Of a stretch of 20,217 bases of DNA, positions 14,133 through 20,217 are shown piece by piece (the stretch's first letter is position 1; each line of letters starts with the position of its first letter). A program made the position numbers and the translations under genes. The stretch lies in assembly GCA_964555565.1 (NCBI GenBank), contig CAZKTF010000036.1:1-20217 (forward strand), in the 5' to 3' direction. The stretch is from CAZKTF01 sp964555565. GTDB taxonomy: Bacteria; Planctomycetota; JAJSAM01; JAKLKS01. The notes below the pieces were generated by a model. That model had not been told where the DNA came from, searched no databases, and worked only from the letters and a program-made list of their open reading frames with translations.

Positions 14133-15610
14133 GAGAAGGCCCCCGGGATCTCCGCCTTCCACCCGCAGGTCGCCTCGACCGCCGCCGCCACGCGCAGCGC
14201 CCGCTCCTCGGCGAGCGCGGGGGCGTGGACCTGGAGGCCCACGGGCAGGCCCGCGGGATCGCGGCCGCAGGGGACGGACACCGCGGGGATGCCGGCCATG
14301 TTGGCCGGGACCGCGAACACGTCGCAGAGGTACATGGCCAGCGGGTCGGAGGTCTTCGCCCCGAGCGGGAAGGCCGTCGTGGGGGAGGTCGGGCCGACCA
14401 CGACGTCCACCTCCCGGAAGGCCTCCTCGAAGTCGCGGGCCACGAGCCGCCGCACGCGCAGCGCGCGCCCGTAGTAGGCCTCGGCGTAGCCCGCCGAGAG
14501 GGCGAAGGTCCCGACGAGGATCCGCCGCTTGACCTCGGGCCCGAACCCCTCGTCGCGCGTCTCGGCGTACATGCGCGCGAGGTCGGTGCCGCGGGCCCGC
14601 ATCCCGTAGCGCACCCCGTCGTAGCGGGCGAGGTTGCTCGATGCCTCGCAGGGCGCCACCACGTAGTAGGCCGCGATCGCGTCCCCGCTGTGGGGGAGGG
14701 AGACCTCCCGGACCTCGGCCCCCGCGGCGCGGAGCGCCTCCAGCGCCCCTTCGAGGGCCTTCCGCACGGCGGCCTCGAGCCCCGGGTGCTCGAGCTGCTC
14801 GCGGACCACGCCCACGCGCATCCCCCGCACGCCGCCCTCGGCCTTCGAGGGGTCCGGGGGAGGGACGTCGAGCGAGGTCGCGTCGAGGGGGTCCCGGCCC
14901 GAGAGGACCGCCAGCGCCGCCGCGGCGTCCCCCACGGTCCGCGCGATGGGCCCCACCTGGTCGAGGGAGGAGCCGAAGGCCACGAGCCCGTTCCGCGAGA
15001 CCCGCCCGTAGGTGGGCTTGGCGCCGACGACGCCGCAGAGCGCGGCGGGCTGGCGGATGGACCCCCCGGTGTCGGAGCCCAGGGCGAGGGGCACCAGCCC
15101 CGCAGCCACGGCCGCGGCCGAGCCGCCGGAGGAGCCTCCGGGCACGCGCGAGAGGTCCCAGGGGTTGTGCGTCGGGCCGAAGGCGGAGTTCTCCGTGGAG
15201 GAGCCCATGGCGAACTCGTCGAGGTTCGTCTTCCCGAGGACGATGGCCCCCGCGTCGCGGAGCCGGGCCACGACCGTCGCGTCCCCCGGGGCTTTGAACC
15301 CCTCGAGGATCCGGCTCGCGCAGGTGGTGGGCAGCCCGGCCACGTGGATGTTGTCCTTCACCGCGACGGGAACCCCTTCCAGCGCCCCCGCGGGCTCGCC
15401 GCGGCGGCGCCGCTCGTCCCGCTCCTTCGCGGCCCGGAGCGCCCCCGGCTCGTCCACCGCGATGAAGGCGCGGAGCGAGGGGCAGTCGAGGCGGCGGATC
15501 CGGTCGAGGAAGTGGTGCACGACCCCGGAGGCGGAGATGTCGCCGGCCGCCACGTGGCGGCGGATCTGGAGCGCGGTCAGGCGGTGGAGCGGGATCTCCG
15601 GGGAGCTCAC
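14129..15610 (-). CDS. gatA: Asp/Glu-tRNA amidotransferase subunit A
   Basis: Amidase subunit of GatCAB; releases ammonia from glutamine for transamidation. The 493-residue protein has the full Ser-cisSer-Lys triad at the spacing of the family: Lys85 in VAVKDN, Ser160 in GGSSGGSAAAV, and nucleophile Ser184 in GSDTGGSIRQPA. DEFAMGSSTENSAFG and NPWDLSRVPGG are also diagnostic. The start is GTG at 15610, preceded by AAGGAAGG and 3 nt after the gatC stop. It ends in the gatB start. All codons follow the very high GC3 of the core genes. Confidence 0.96.
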   Translation of the reverse strand: MSSPEIPLHRLTALQIRRHVAAGDISASGVVHHFLDRIRRLDCPSLRAFIAVDEPGALRAAKERDERRRRGEPAGALEGVPVAVKDNIHVAGLPTTCASRILEGFKAPGDATVVARLRDAGAIVLGKTNLDEFAMGSSTENSAFGPTHNPWDLSRVPGGSSGGSAAAVAAGLVPLALGSDTGGSIRQPAALCGVVGAKPTYGRVSRNGLVAFGSSLDQVGPIARTVGDAAAALAVLSGRDPLDATSLDVPPPDPSKAEGGVRGMRVGVVREQLEHPGLEAAVRKALEGALEALRAAGAEVREVSLPHSGDAIAAYYVVAPCEASSNLARYDGVRYGMRARGTDLARMYAETRDEGFGPEVKRRILVGTFALSAGYAEAYYGRALRVRRLVARDFEEAFREVDVVVGPTSPTTAFPLGAKTSDPLAMYLCDVFAVPANMAGIPAVSVPCGRDPAGLPVGLQVHAPALAEERALRVAAAVEATCGWKAEIPGAFS

Positions 15611-15613
15611 CGT

Positions 15614-15931
15614 CTACCTTCCTTCCTCGAGGACCCTCGGGACGCGCACCATCGCGTCGGCCCGGTCCGGCGCGAGCCCGAGGACCGTCTCGCGCGGGAG
15701 GCACCGCCCGGGCTCGTCCGGGCGGAGCGTCCCGGCGGGGTCGGCGGGCGGGACCGCGTGGACGAGCGGCTCGGCGCCCGCGGCGTCGGCCACGGACTGG
15801 AGGCCCTCCACGTAGCCGAGGATCCGTGCGAAGTCCTTCGCGAGGGACTCGACCTCGTCCTCGGTGAGCCGGAGCCGGGCGAGCGCGGCGATCCGCCTCA
15901 CCTCGTCGGGGCCGTGGGCCGGGCCGGTCAC
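15614..15931 (-). CDS. gatC: Asp/Glu-tRNA amidotransferase subunit C
   Basis: Small stabilising subunit wrapped between GatA and GatB. The 105-residue protein has the family pattern: a helical N-terminus with VRRIAALARLRLTEDEVESL and a mid-region FARILGYVEGL, followed by a Pro/Asp-rich tail with LRPDEPG and VRVPRVLE at the end. It leads the gatC-gatA-gatB operon. The start is GTG at 15931, with a -10-like TATACT 6 nt upstream and no ribosome binding site, so the mRNA may be leaderless. Confidence 0.92.
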   Translation of the reverse strand: MTGPAHGPDEVRRIAALARLRLTEDEVESLAKDFARILGYVEGLQSVADAAGAEPLVHAVPPADPAGTLRPDEPGRCLPRETVLGLAPDRADAMVRVPRVLEEGR

Positions 15932-15937
15932 GGCGCG

Positions 15938-15943
15938 AGTATA
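15938..15943 (-). promoter_or_regulatory. -10 hexamer of gatCAB, leaderless arrangement
   Basis: TATACT on the minus strand (5 of 6 to TATAAT) stands 6 nt before the gatC GTG, placing the transcription start at about the start codon. No convincing -35 is visible at 16-18 nt. Confidence 0.5.
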
Positions 15944-15992
15944 GGCGCGCGCCGGGCAAAGGACACGGGAACGGCCGCGCCCGGCTCGTTCC

Positions 15993-16022
15993 TTGGCGCG
16001 GCGGCACGGAGGGGACTATGCT
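15993..16022 (+). promoter_or_regulatory. Possible sigma-70-like promoter of sodC
   Basis: TTGGCG at 15993-15998 and TATGCT at 16017-16022 are spaced 18 nt apart, about 33 nt before the sodC ATG. Both boxes are imperfect. It lies in the divergent gatC-sodC gap. Confidence 0.3.
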
Positions 16023-16054
16023 CCGCCCCGGTGTCGGCACCGGGAGGGGTGATC

Positions 16055-16612
16055 ATGCGGCGCAACTTCGCGGCGGCGGCGGGAGTCGCTCTCGCGGTCC
16101 TCGTCGGGCTGTCCGTCGCGGCGGTCGGTTGCCGCGGCGCGTCGAAGGGGGGCCCGGGCGAGGGTCGGGCGGACGTCGTCCTCGAGTCGAAGAGCGGCAG
16201 CAAGGTGACGGGGAAGGGGACGTTCCTGACGCGCGGGGCGATGGTGACCTTCCGCCTCGACGTCGAGCACGCCGCCCCGGGCACGCACGCGGTCCACGTG
16301 CACGAGAAGGGGGACTGCACCTCGGCCGACGGGAGCAGCGCCGCGGGCCACTGGAACCCGTCCCTCAAGGCCCACGGGAGGTGGGGCGAGGGCGAGTTCC
16401 ACCTCGGCGACATCGGCAACATGGAGGTGGGCGAGGACGGCCGCGGGACGGTCATCCTCGAGACGAGCCTCTGGACGGTGGGGACCGGGCTTCCGAACGA
16501 CGTCGTCGGGAAGTCGATCATCGTCCACGGCGGCGCCGACGACTTCACGACCCAGCCCACCGGCAACGCCGGCAACCGGCTCGCCTGCGGGGTGATCAAG
16601 GCGACGCGGTAG
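16055..16612 (+). CDS. sodC: Cu/Zn superoxide dismutase, putative lipoprotein
   Basis: Dismutates superoxide outside the cytoplasm. The 185-residue precursor starts with MRRN, a hydrophobic stretch at about 5-24 and Cys26 in AAVGC, a plausible though imperfect lipobox. The metal site is complete: Cu ligands His81, His83, His99 and His158; Zn ligands His99, His107, His116 and Asp119. The disulfide pair Cys88 (GDC) and Cys178 (LACGVI) and the active-site Arg175 are all present. Electrostatic-loop and GHWNP signatures are intact, so the enzyme should be active. ATG 16055 follows GGGAGGGG; an in-frame GTG two codons upstream is less well placed. Confidence 0.95.
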   Translation: MRRNFAAAAGVALAVLVGLSVAAVGCRGASKGGPGEGRADVVLESKSGSKVTGKGTFLTRGAMVTFRLDVEHAAPGTHAVHVHEKGDCTSADGSSAAGHWNPSLKAHGRWGEGEFHLGDIGNMEVGEDGRGTVILETSLWTVGTGLPNDVVGKSIIVHGGADDFTTQPTGNAGNRLACGVIKATR

Positions 16613-16625
16613 CGGGGGAAACGGG

Positions 16626-16709
16626 GCCGTTGTACGGGCGGGGTTTACCCCGCCCGGCCGTTCGCCCGCGGCAACGGCCGGGCGGCCTGAAGGCCGCCCG
16701 TACAACGGC
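16626..16709. repeat. Nested palindrome cluster (REP-like), possible bidirectional terminator
   Basis: A perfect 16-bp inverted repeat (GCCGTTGTACGGGCGG at 16626-16641 against 16694-16709) encloses three further hairpins: 16636-16655 with 9-bp arms, 16654-16681 with 9-bp arms, and 16680-16699 with 9-bp arms. A diverged third copy of the left arm begins near 16737. It sits between the convergent sodC and coiled-coil genes. It resembles REP/BIME-type mobile palindromes and may stop transcription from both sides. Confidence 0.65.
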
Positions 16710-16765
16710 ACGCGATCCCGCATCGGATCCCGGGTTGGGGCCGTCGTGCGGGCGGGGCGGCCGGC

Positions 16766-17578
16766 CTACCGCGAAGCCTCGGCGGGCGCCCGCGCCTGCT
16801 TCTCGAGGTCGTCCAGGGTGCTCGTGAACATCGCCCGGATGGGCTCCATCTGCCGCTTGAGGCCCTCGGCCTGCTCCCTGGTGAAGGACTGCTCGATCCG
16901 GGTGTCCTGCGTGGTGAAGGCGTCGCGGACGACCCCCTTGAGCCTCGTGTAGTCGAGGTCCTTCGCGTCCTTGACGTCCGCGAGGATCGGCCGGAGCTGC
17001 TCCCGCGCCTCGCGGTCGGTGTCGCTGATGATGTCCCCGAGCGTCTTCGTCCCGGCGGCGTCCAGTCCCACCTGCGACGCGAACATCCCCGCGATCATCC
17101 GGAGCTGCTGGGCGCGCCGCTGATCCATCTCGGGCGTGGGGTTCACGGCGAGGTCGTAGATCTGCTTCAGTTCCTTCTGCATCTCGCGCTTGATGGCCTT
17201 CGTGACCTCCTCGCGGAACCGGTCCTCGGGCTTCGGCGCCGCGGCCCGGAGCAGCGACGCCGCCGCGCCCGAGACGGCCTCCTCGGCGGCCTTCCGCGCG
17301 GCCGCGGCCTCCTCGCGGGCCTTCGCCGTCTCCTGGGACTGCCTCGCGAGGTCCTCCCGGAGCGTGGCCAGCCCGGCCTCCGCGGCGGCGAGCCGGGCCT
17401 CGGCGTCGTCCAGGCGGCGGCGGAGCGCGGCGAACTCCGGCGACTCGCCGGGGGCCGGGGCCGACGCGGCGGGCGGCGCGGAGGGGGCGGGGCGCTCCTC
17501 GGGCCAGAGGGATCGGACGCCGACCGCGACCCCTCCCGCGACGAGGACGTTCAGGACGACGAGCGTGCCGGTCTTCAT
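16766..17578 (-). CDS. Membrane-anchored coiled-coil protein, unknown function
   Basis: A 270-residue protein: an uncleaved-looking hydrophobic N-terminal segment (about 5-20), a Pro/Ala-rich linker (28-47), a long Ala/Glu/Arg heptad region (about 48-108) predicted as coiled coil, and a helical C-terminal domain rich in Lys, Asp and Gln. Two stretches, FTTQDTRIEQSFTREQAEGL and the Met-rich RMIAGMFASQV, faintly recall the LTxxQ-type helices of Spy/CpxP periplasmic chaperones, which I treat as suggestive only. It probably projects into the periplasm. ATG 17578 has GGGAGAA upstream. It begins 20 nt after the FabH-like gene on the same strand, so the two are likely cotranscribed, though no functional link is apparent. 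Confidence 0.72.
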   Translation of the reverse strand: MKTGTLVVLNVLVAGGVAVGVRSLWPEERPAPSAPPAASAPAPGESPEFAALRRRLDDAEARLAAAEAGLATLREDLARQSQETAKAREEAAAARKAAEEAVSGAAASLLRAAAPKPEDRFREEVTKAIKREMQKELKQIYDLAVNPTPEMDQRRAQQLRMIAGMFASQVGLDAAGTKTLGDIISDTDREAREQLRPILADVKDAKDLDYTRLKGVVRDAFTTQDTRIEQSFTREQAEGLKRQMEPIRAMFTSTLDDLEKQARAPAEASR

Positions 17579-17598
17579 GGTGTTCTCCCGAATGGCCT

Positions 17599-18765
17599 TC
17601 AGAGCGTGAACCCGACCGCCCCGTAGATGTACCCGGCGCCGACGGTGGTGAGGATGACGGTGTCGCCCCGGCGGAGCCTCCGCCCGCAGGGGGAGACCTT
17701 CCCGCGCCCGTCCGGCTGCTCCTCCCGGCGCAGGTTCCCCGTGCGGATCGCGTAGTCCAGCGTGTAGAGGTTCGTGACGCACGACATGTTCCCGGAGTGG
17801 TAGATGGTCCGGTACACCCGGTCCGGGTCGAGGCCCAGCTTCTCCTGGAGGCCGTCCACGATCCGCCCGTTCGCCTGGTGGGGGACGAGGAACACGCGGT
17901 CGAGGTCCTTCCGGAGCGAGGGGTCCTCTTCCTTGAGGTCCTCCACGGTGTAGCCGAGGAGCTCCACGGTCGTCTCGGCCATCGCCTGGATCGCGTTCCG
18001 CAGCACGCGCGGCCCCCCGCCCATGCGGAGGAACTGCCGCTCCACGGCCTGTCCCTCCTTCGCCCTCTTGTCGGGACCGAGGACCCGGGCGCCGACCGCC
18101 AGGTTGGCGTTCTTCATCGTGATGTTGGCGGGGGAGTACTGGTGCTTCAGGACGACGCGGTCCACGAAGCCCTGCCCCGGGTGCCGGGGCTTCCCGACGA
18201 CGACCGACGCGGCCCCGTCGCCGAACAGGATCGCGGTGAGGGGGTCGTTGAAGTCCACGGTGCCGATGAGCTGCTCCGCCGCCACGACGACCACGTGGCG
18301 GCAGAGGTCGGACTTCACCATGCCCGCCGCGACGGAGACGCCGTAGACGGAGCCCGCGCAGCCCGCCGAGAGGACGACGGTCCCGCAGCGGGAGTTCAGT
18401 GCGCGGGCGATGTCCACCCGGTCCCCCGGGTAGAGGTCCACCTCGGTGAAGGAGCAGAGGATGACCAGGTCCACGTCCCCGGGGTCCACCCGGGCCGCCT
18501 CGAGGGCCCGCTTCGCGGCCAGCGTCCCCGTGCTGCCCACCGACTCCCCGTCAGTGAACCAGGGGCGGGTCTGGATGTGGGTGACGCGCTCCACCCAGGT
18601 GGCGAAGTCCCCGGAGGCCTCGTCGTAGTTCCGGACAAGCTCCTTCAGCGCCTCGTTGGTGACCACGCGGGAGCCGAGGACCGAGCCGGTCCCGAGGACG
18701 GCGGCTCCGGGGGTGATGCGGGCCCGCTCGAGCAAGTCGTCGTCCTCCCGGGGAAGGGGGCGCAT
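17599..18765 (-). CDS. 3-oxoacyl-ACP synthase III (FabH)-like ketosynthase
   Basis: Thiolase-fold condensing enzyme, normally joining acetyl-CoA or another acyl-CoA with malonyl-ACP to start fatty acid synthesis. The triad is complete: Cys136 in SAGCAGSVYG, His296 in VPHQANGRI, Asn326 in YHSGNMSCV. LGTGSVLGSRVVTN near the start and FGDGAASVVVG are family blocks, and the GAGYIYGAVGF end is standard. At 388 residues it is longer than typical FabH (about 320). The extra length is in the N-terminal 18 residues, an insert around 205-250, and a linker near 345-365. This fits a specialised FabH-like enzyme, so no symbol is given. ATG 18765 has no ribosome binding site. It is divergent from the AddB-like gene, 60 nt apart. 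Confidence 0.88.
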   Translation of the reverse strand: MRPLPREDDDLLERARITPGAAVLGTGSVLGSRVVTNEALKELVRNYDEASGDFATWVERVTHIQTRPWFTDGESVGSTGTLAAKRALEAARVDPGDVDLVILCSFTEVDLYPGDRVDIARALNSRCGTVVLSAGCAGSVYGVSVAAGMVKSDLCRHVVVVAAEQLIGTVDFNDPLTAILFGDGAASVVVGKPRHPGQGFVDRVVLKHQYSPANITMKNANLAVGARVLGPDKRAKEGQAVERQFLRMGGGPRVLRNAIQAMAETTVELLGYTVEDLKEEDPSLRKDLDRVFLVPHQANGRIVDGLQEKLGLDPDRVYRTIYHSGNMSCVTNLYTLDYAIRTGNLRREEQPDGRGKVSPCGRRLRRGDTVILTTVGAGYIYGAVGFTL

Positions 18766-18813
18766 TCTACCGCTGCCCCCGGGGGAAGGAGCGGGAACGG
18801 GCGGCGGGGCGGG

Positions 18814-18819
18814 CAAACT
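18814..18819 (+). promoter_or_regulatory. -10-like hexamer before the AddB-like gene
   Basis: CAAACT stands 6 nt before the ATG at 18826, the same spacing as the hexamers before metG and gatC. The match to TATAAT is weak, and it is reported mainly because of the shared position. Confidence 0.25.
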
Positions 18820-18825
18820 GCACCC

Positions 18826-20217
18826 ATGGCGAGGACCCTCCTCCTCGGGCGGGCCGGGACCGGGAAGACCCGGCGGCTCCTGGAGACCGTCGTGGCCCGC
18901 GTCCGGGCGGGGACGGACGGGGGCGCGCTCCTCCTCGTCCCCACCTACGGGCGCGGCGAGCACCTGAAGCGGGAGGTCTTCCGCCGCGAGCCCGCCCTCC
19001 TCGGGTTCTTCGACCGCTCGGTGCTGACCTTCACGGCGCTCGCGGAACGGGTGCTCGGCGGCGCCCGCATCGGCGCGCTCCTCTCCCCGGCCGCGCGGGA
19101 CCGGGTACTCCGCGAGGCCCTGGCCGCGGCCGCGGCCCCGGCCTTCGAGCGCGTGCGCGGGCTGCCGGGGTTCCGTGCGGCGCTCCTGCGCCTCTTCAAG
19201 GAGGCGAAGGAGTCGGCGCTCCCGCCGGTCCAGGTCGGGGAGGCGCTCGCCCGGCTCGCCCGCGCGGCCCGCGACGCCCCGGCGCGGCGCCGGATGGAGG
19301 CCGTGGCGGCGACCTTCCGCGAGTACACGCGGCTGCTGTCCGCGCGCGACCTCCTCGACCACGAGGACTTCCTGCGGGAGCTCCTCGGCCAGACCGGGCG
19401 GACGGCCGCGCTCCCCGCGGCCCTCGCGGGCGTCGAGTGGCTCGGGGTGGACGGGTTCCACGACTTCACGCGGGTGGAGCGCGAGATCCTGGACGCGCTC
19501 GTGGCCCGGGTCCCCGAGGTGCTCCTCACGCTCCCGGGTGACGACGACCCCGCCGCGGCGGACCTCTTCGTCCCGAGCCGCGGGACGCGGGACCACTTCC
19601 TCGCGTGCGGGTGGGGGGTGGACCGGCTCGCGGGGTTCCGGCGGCCCTCCTCGGCGGGGACGGACCTCGAGCGCCTGGAGGCCTCGCTCTTCCGGGCCGC
19701 GCCCGCGCGGGAGGGCCCCCCCGACGGGAGCGTGCGGGTGCTGCGGTGCGCCGACCCGGCGGACGAAGCGGACCGCCTCGCCCGCACCGCGGCCCTCTGG
19801 ATCCGGCGGGATCGGTGGAGGCCCTACGAGGTCCTCGTGGTCTTCCGCTCCCTCGCCGCGGCCCGGGGCCCGCTCGAGGAAGCCTTCGCCCGCCACGGGG
19901 TCCCGCTGGCCGTCCACGCGGACCGCCCCCTGGCCGCGGAGCCCGCGGCCCGCGCGGCGCTCGACCTCGTGCGCCTCTGCCTCGGCGGCGGCGACGGAGG
20001 GACGGCGCTCAGGGTCGCGCGCTCCGGCTACGCCGCCGGGGCCTCCCCCTCCGAGGGGGACCTCCTCCAGGAGCGCGTGGACGCCCGCGGCCTCCCCGGG
20101 GACGCGGCGGGCGTGCTCTCCCTCGTGCGCGCGGAGAACGGGGAGGCCGGCGAGGGGACGAGGCCCTTCGCGGCCACCGAGGCGCTGCTGGCGGGCCTCC
20201 TCCCCGGGGACCCGGGA
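18826..20217 (+). CDS. AddB-like ATP-dependent nuclease/helicase subunit, 5' part
   Basis: Likely the B subunit of an AddAB-type double-strand-break resection enzyme, or a close relative. The frame is open for 464 codons from ATG 18826 to the window edge. A Walker A motif, GRAGTGKT at residues 8-15, follows the start immediately as in AddB. VDGFHDFTRVEREILDAL and a following VLLTLPGDDD strand match the inactivated-helicase core of that family, as does DEADRLARTAALWIRR followed by EVLVVFRSLAAARGPLEEAF. The C-terminal PD-(D/E)XK nuclease domain and its iron-sulfur cysteines would lie beyond the window. Codons are extremely GC3-rich, like the core genes. An addA partner is expected downstream but not visible. 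Confidence 0.78.
   Translation, partial: MARTLLLGRAGTGKTRRLLETVVARVRAGTDGGALLLVPTYGRGEHLKREVFRREPALLGFFDRSVLTFTALAERVLGGARIGALLSPAARDRVLREALAAAAAPAFERVRGLPGFRAALLRLFKEAKESALPPVQVGEALARLARAARDAPARRRMEAVAATFREYTRLLSARDLLDHEDFLRELLGQTGRTAALPAALAGVEWLGVDGFHDFTRVEREILDALVARVPEVLLTLPGDDDPAAADLFVPSRGTRDHFLACGWGVDRLAGFRRPSSAGTDLERLEASLFRAAPAREGPPDGSVRVLRCADPADEADRLARTAALWIRRDRWRPYEVLVVFRSLAAARGPLEEAFARHGVPLAVHADRPLAAEPAARAALDLVRLCLGGGDGGTALRVARSGYAAGASPSEGDLLQERVDARGLPGDAAGVLSLVRAENGEAGEGTRPFAATEALLAGLLPGDPG

Noticed and set aside
15611..16040. An N-terminal extension of a fused gatA-gatB-like minus-strand frame
   Set aside because: The extension in the gatB frame is an out-of-frame shadow of gatA and gatC; gatB starts at the GTGA overlap at 14132.
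14225..16054. A long plus-strand frame antisense to gatA and gatC that runs into sodC
   Set aside because: It is low-complexity (Gly/Arg/Ala/His) shadow sequence; the sodC signal peptide and a ribosome binding site fix the real start at 16055.
16626..16709. CRISPR or tRNA-like interpretation of the nested palindromes
   Set aside because: There is no regular repeat-spacer spacing, no CCA end and no anticodon arm; REP-like palindrome is the simpler reading.

Overview
The window is very GC-rich (roughly 70-80% G+C across its core genes, judged by eye), has short intergenic gaps, many GTG starts and frequent 4-nt ATGA/GTGA stop-start overlaps. The gene set is bacterial: GatCAB, a short-type MetG, a FabH-like enzyme, a Cu/Zn superoxide dismutase with a probable lipoprotein signal, and an AddB-like nuclease subunit. 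It suggests a high-GC, probably Gram-negative-type, little-studied bacterium. The sequence alone does not settle the phylum. No rRNA, tRNA, CRISPR array or insertion sequence was seen.

Layout. (1) 1-1929, minus: metG followed by an overlapping unrecognised gene cut by the window edge. (2) 1993-4795, plus: a compact, translationally coupled kynA-kynU-kynB operon, which together converts tryptophan to anthranilate (or 3-hydroxyanthranilate if a monooxygenase lies elsewhere). (3) 4796 to about 10,200: an accessory region with visibly lower G+C. It holds a beta-type DNA methyltransferase, a convergent PD-(D/E)XK-like nuclease (a probable restriction-modification pair), about 1 kb of broken coding fragments, and a tightly coupled DUF262 plus HEPN-like gene pair that looks like a defence module. 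Its right edge has a probably frameshifted small membrane/coiled-coil gene and an 85-residue orphan. (4) 10,451-15,931, minus: gatC-gatA-gatB, then a PaaK-like acyl-CoA ligase, a 73-residue protein and a ferritin-like protein. (5) 16,055-16,612, plus: sodC. (6) 16,766-18,765, minus: a FabH-like ketoacyl synthase followed by a membrane-anchored coiled-coil protein. (7) 18,826 to the end, plus: the N-terminal half of an AddB-like protein.

The most interesting points are the DUF262-HEPN two-gene module beside a restriction-modification pair; a mosaic-looking central segment of gatB in which protein conservation and base composition change together; -10-like hexamers placed 6-7 nt before the start codons of operon-leading genes, suggesting leaderless transcripts; and REP-like palindromes at two intergenic sites. 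No sequence search was possible, so family calls rest on motifs read directly from the translations.
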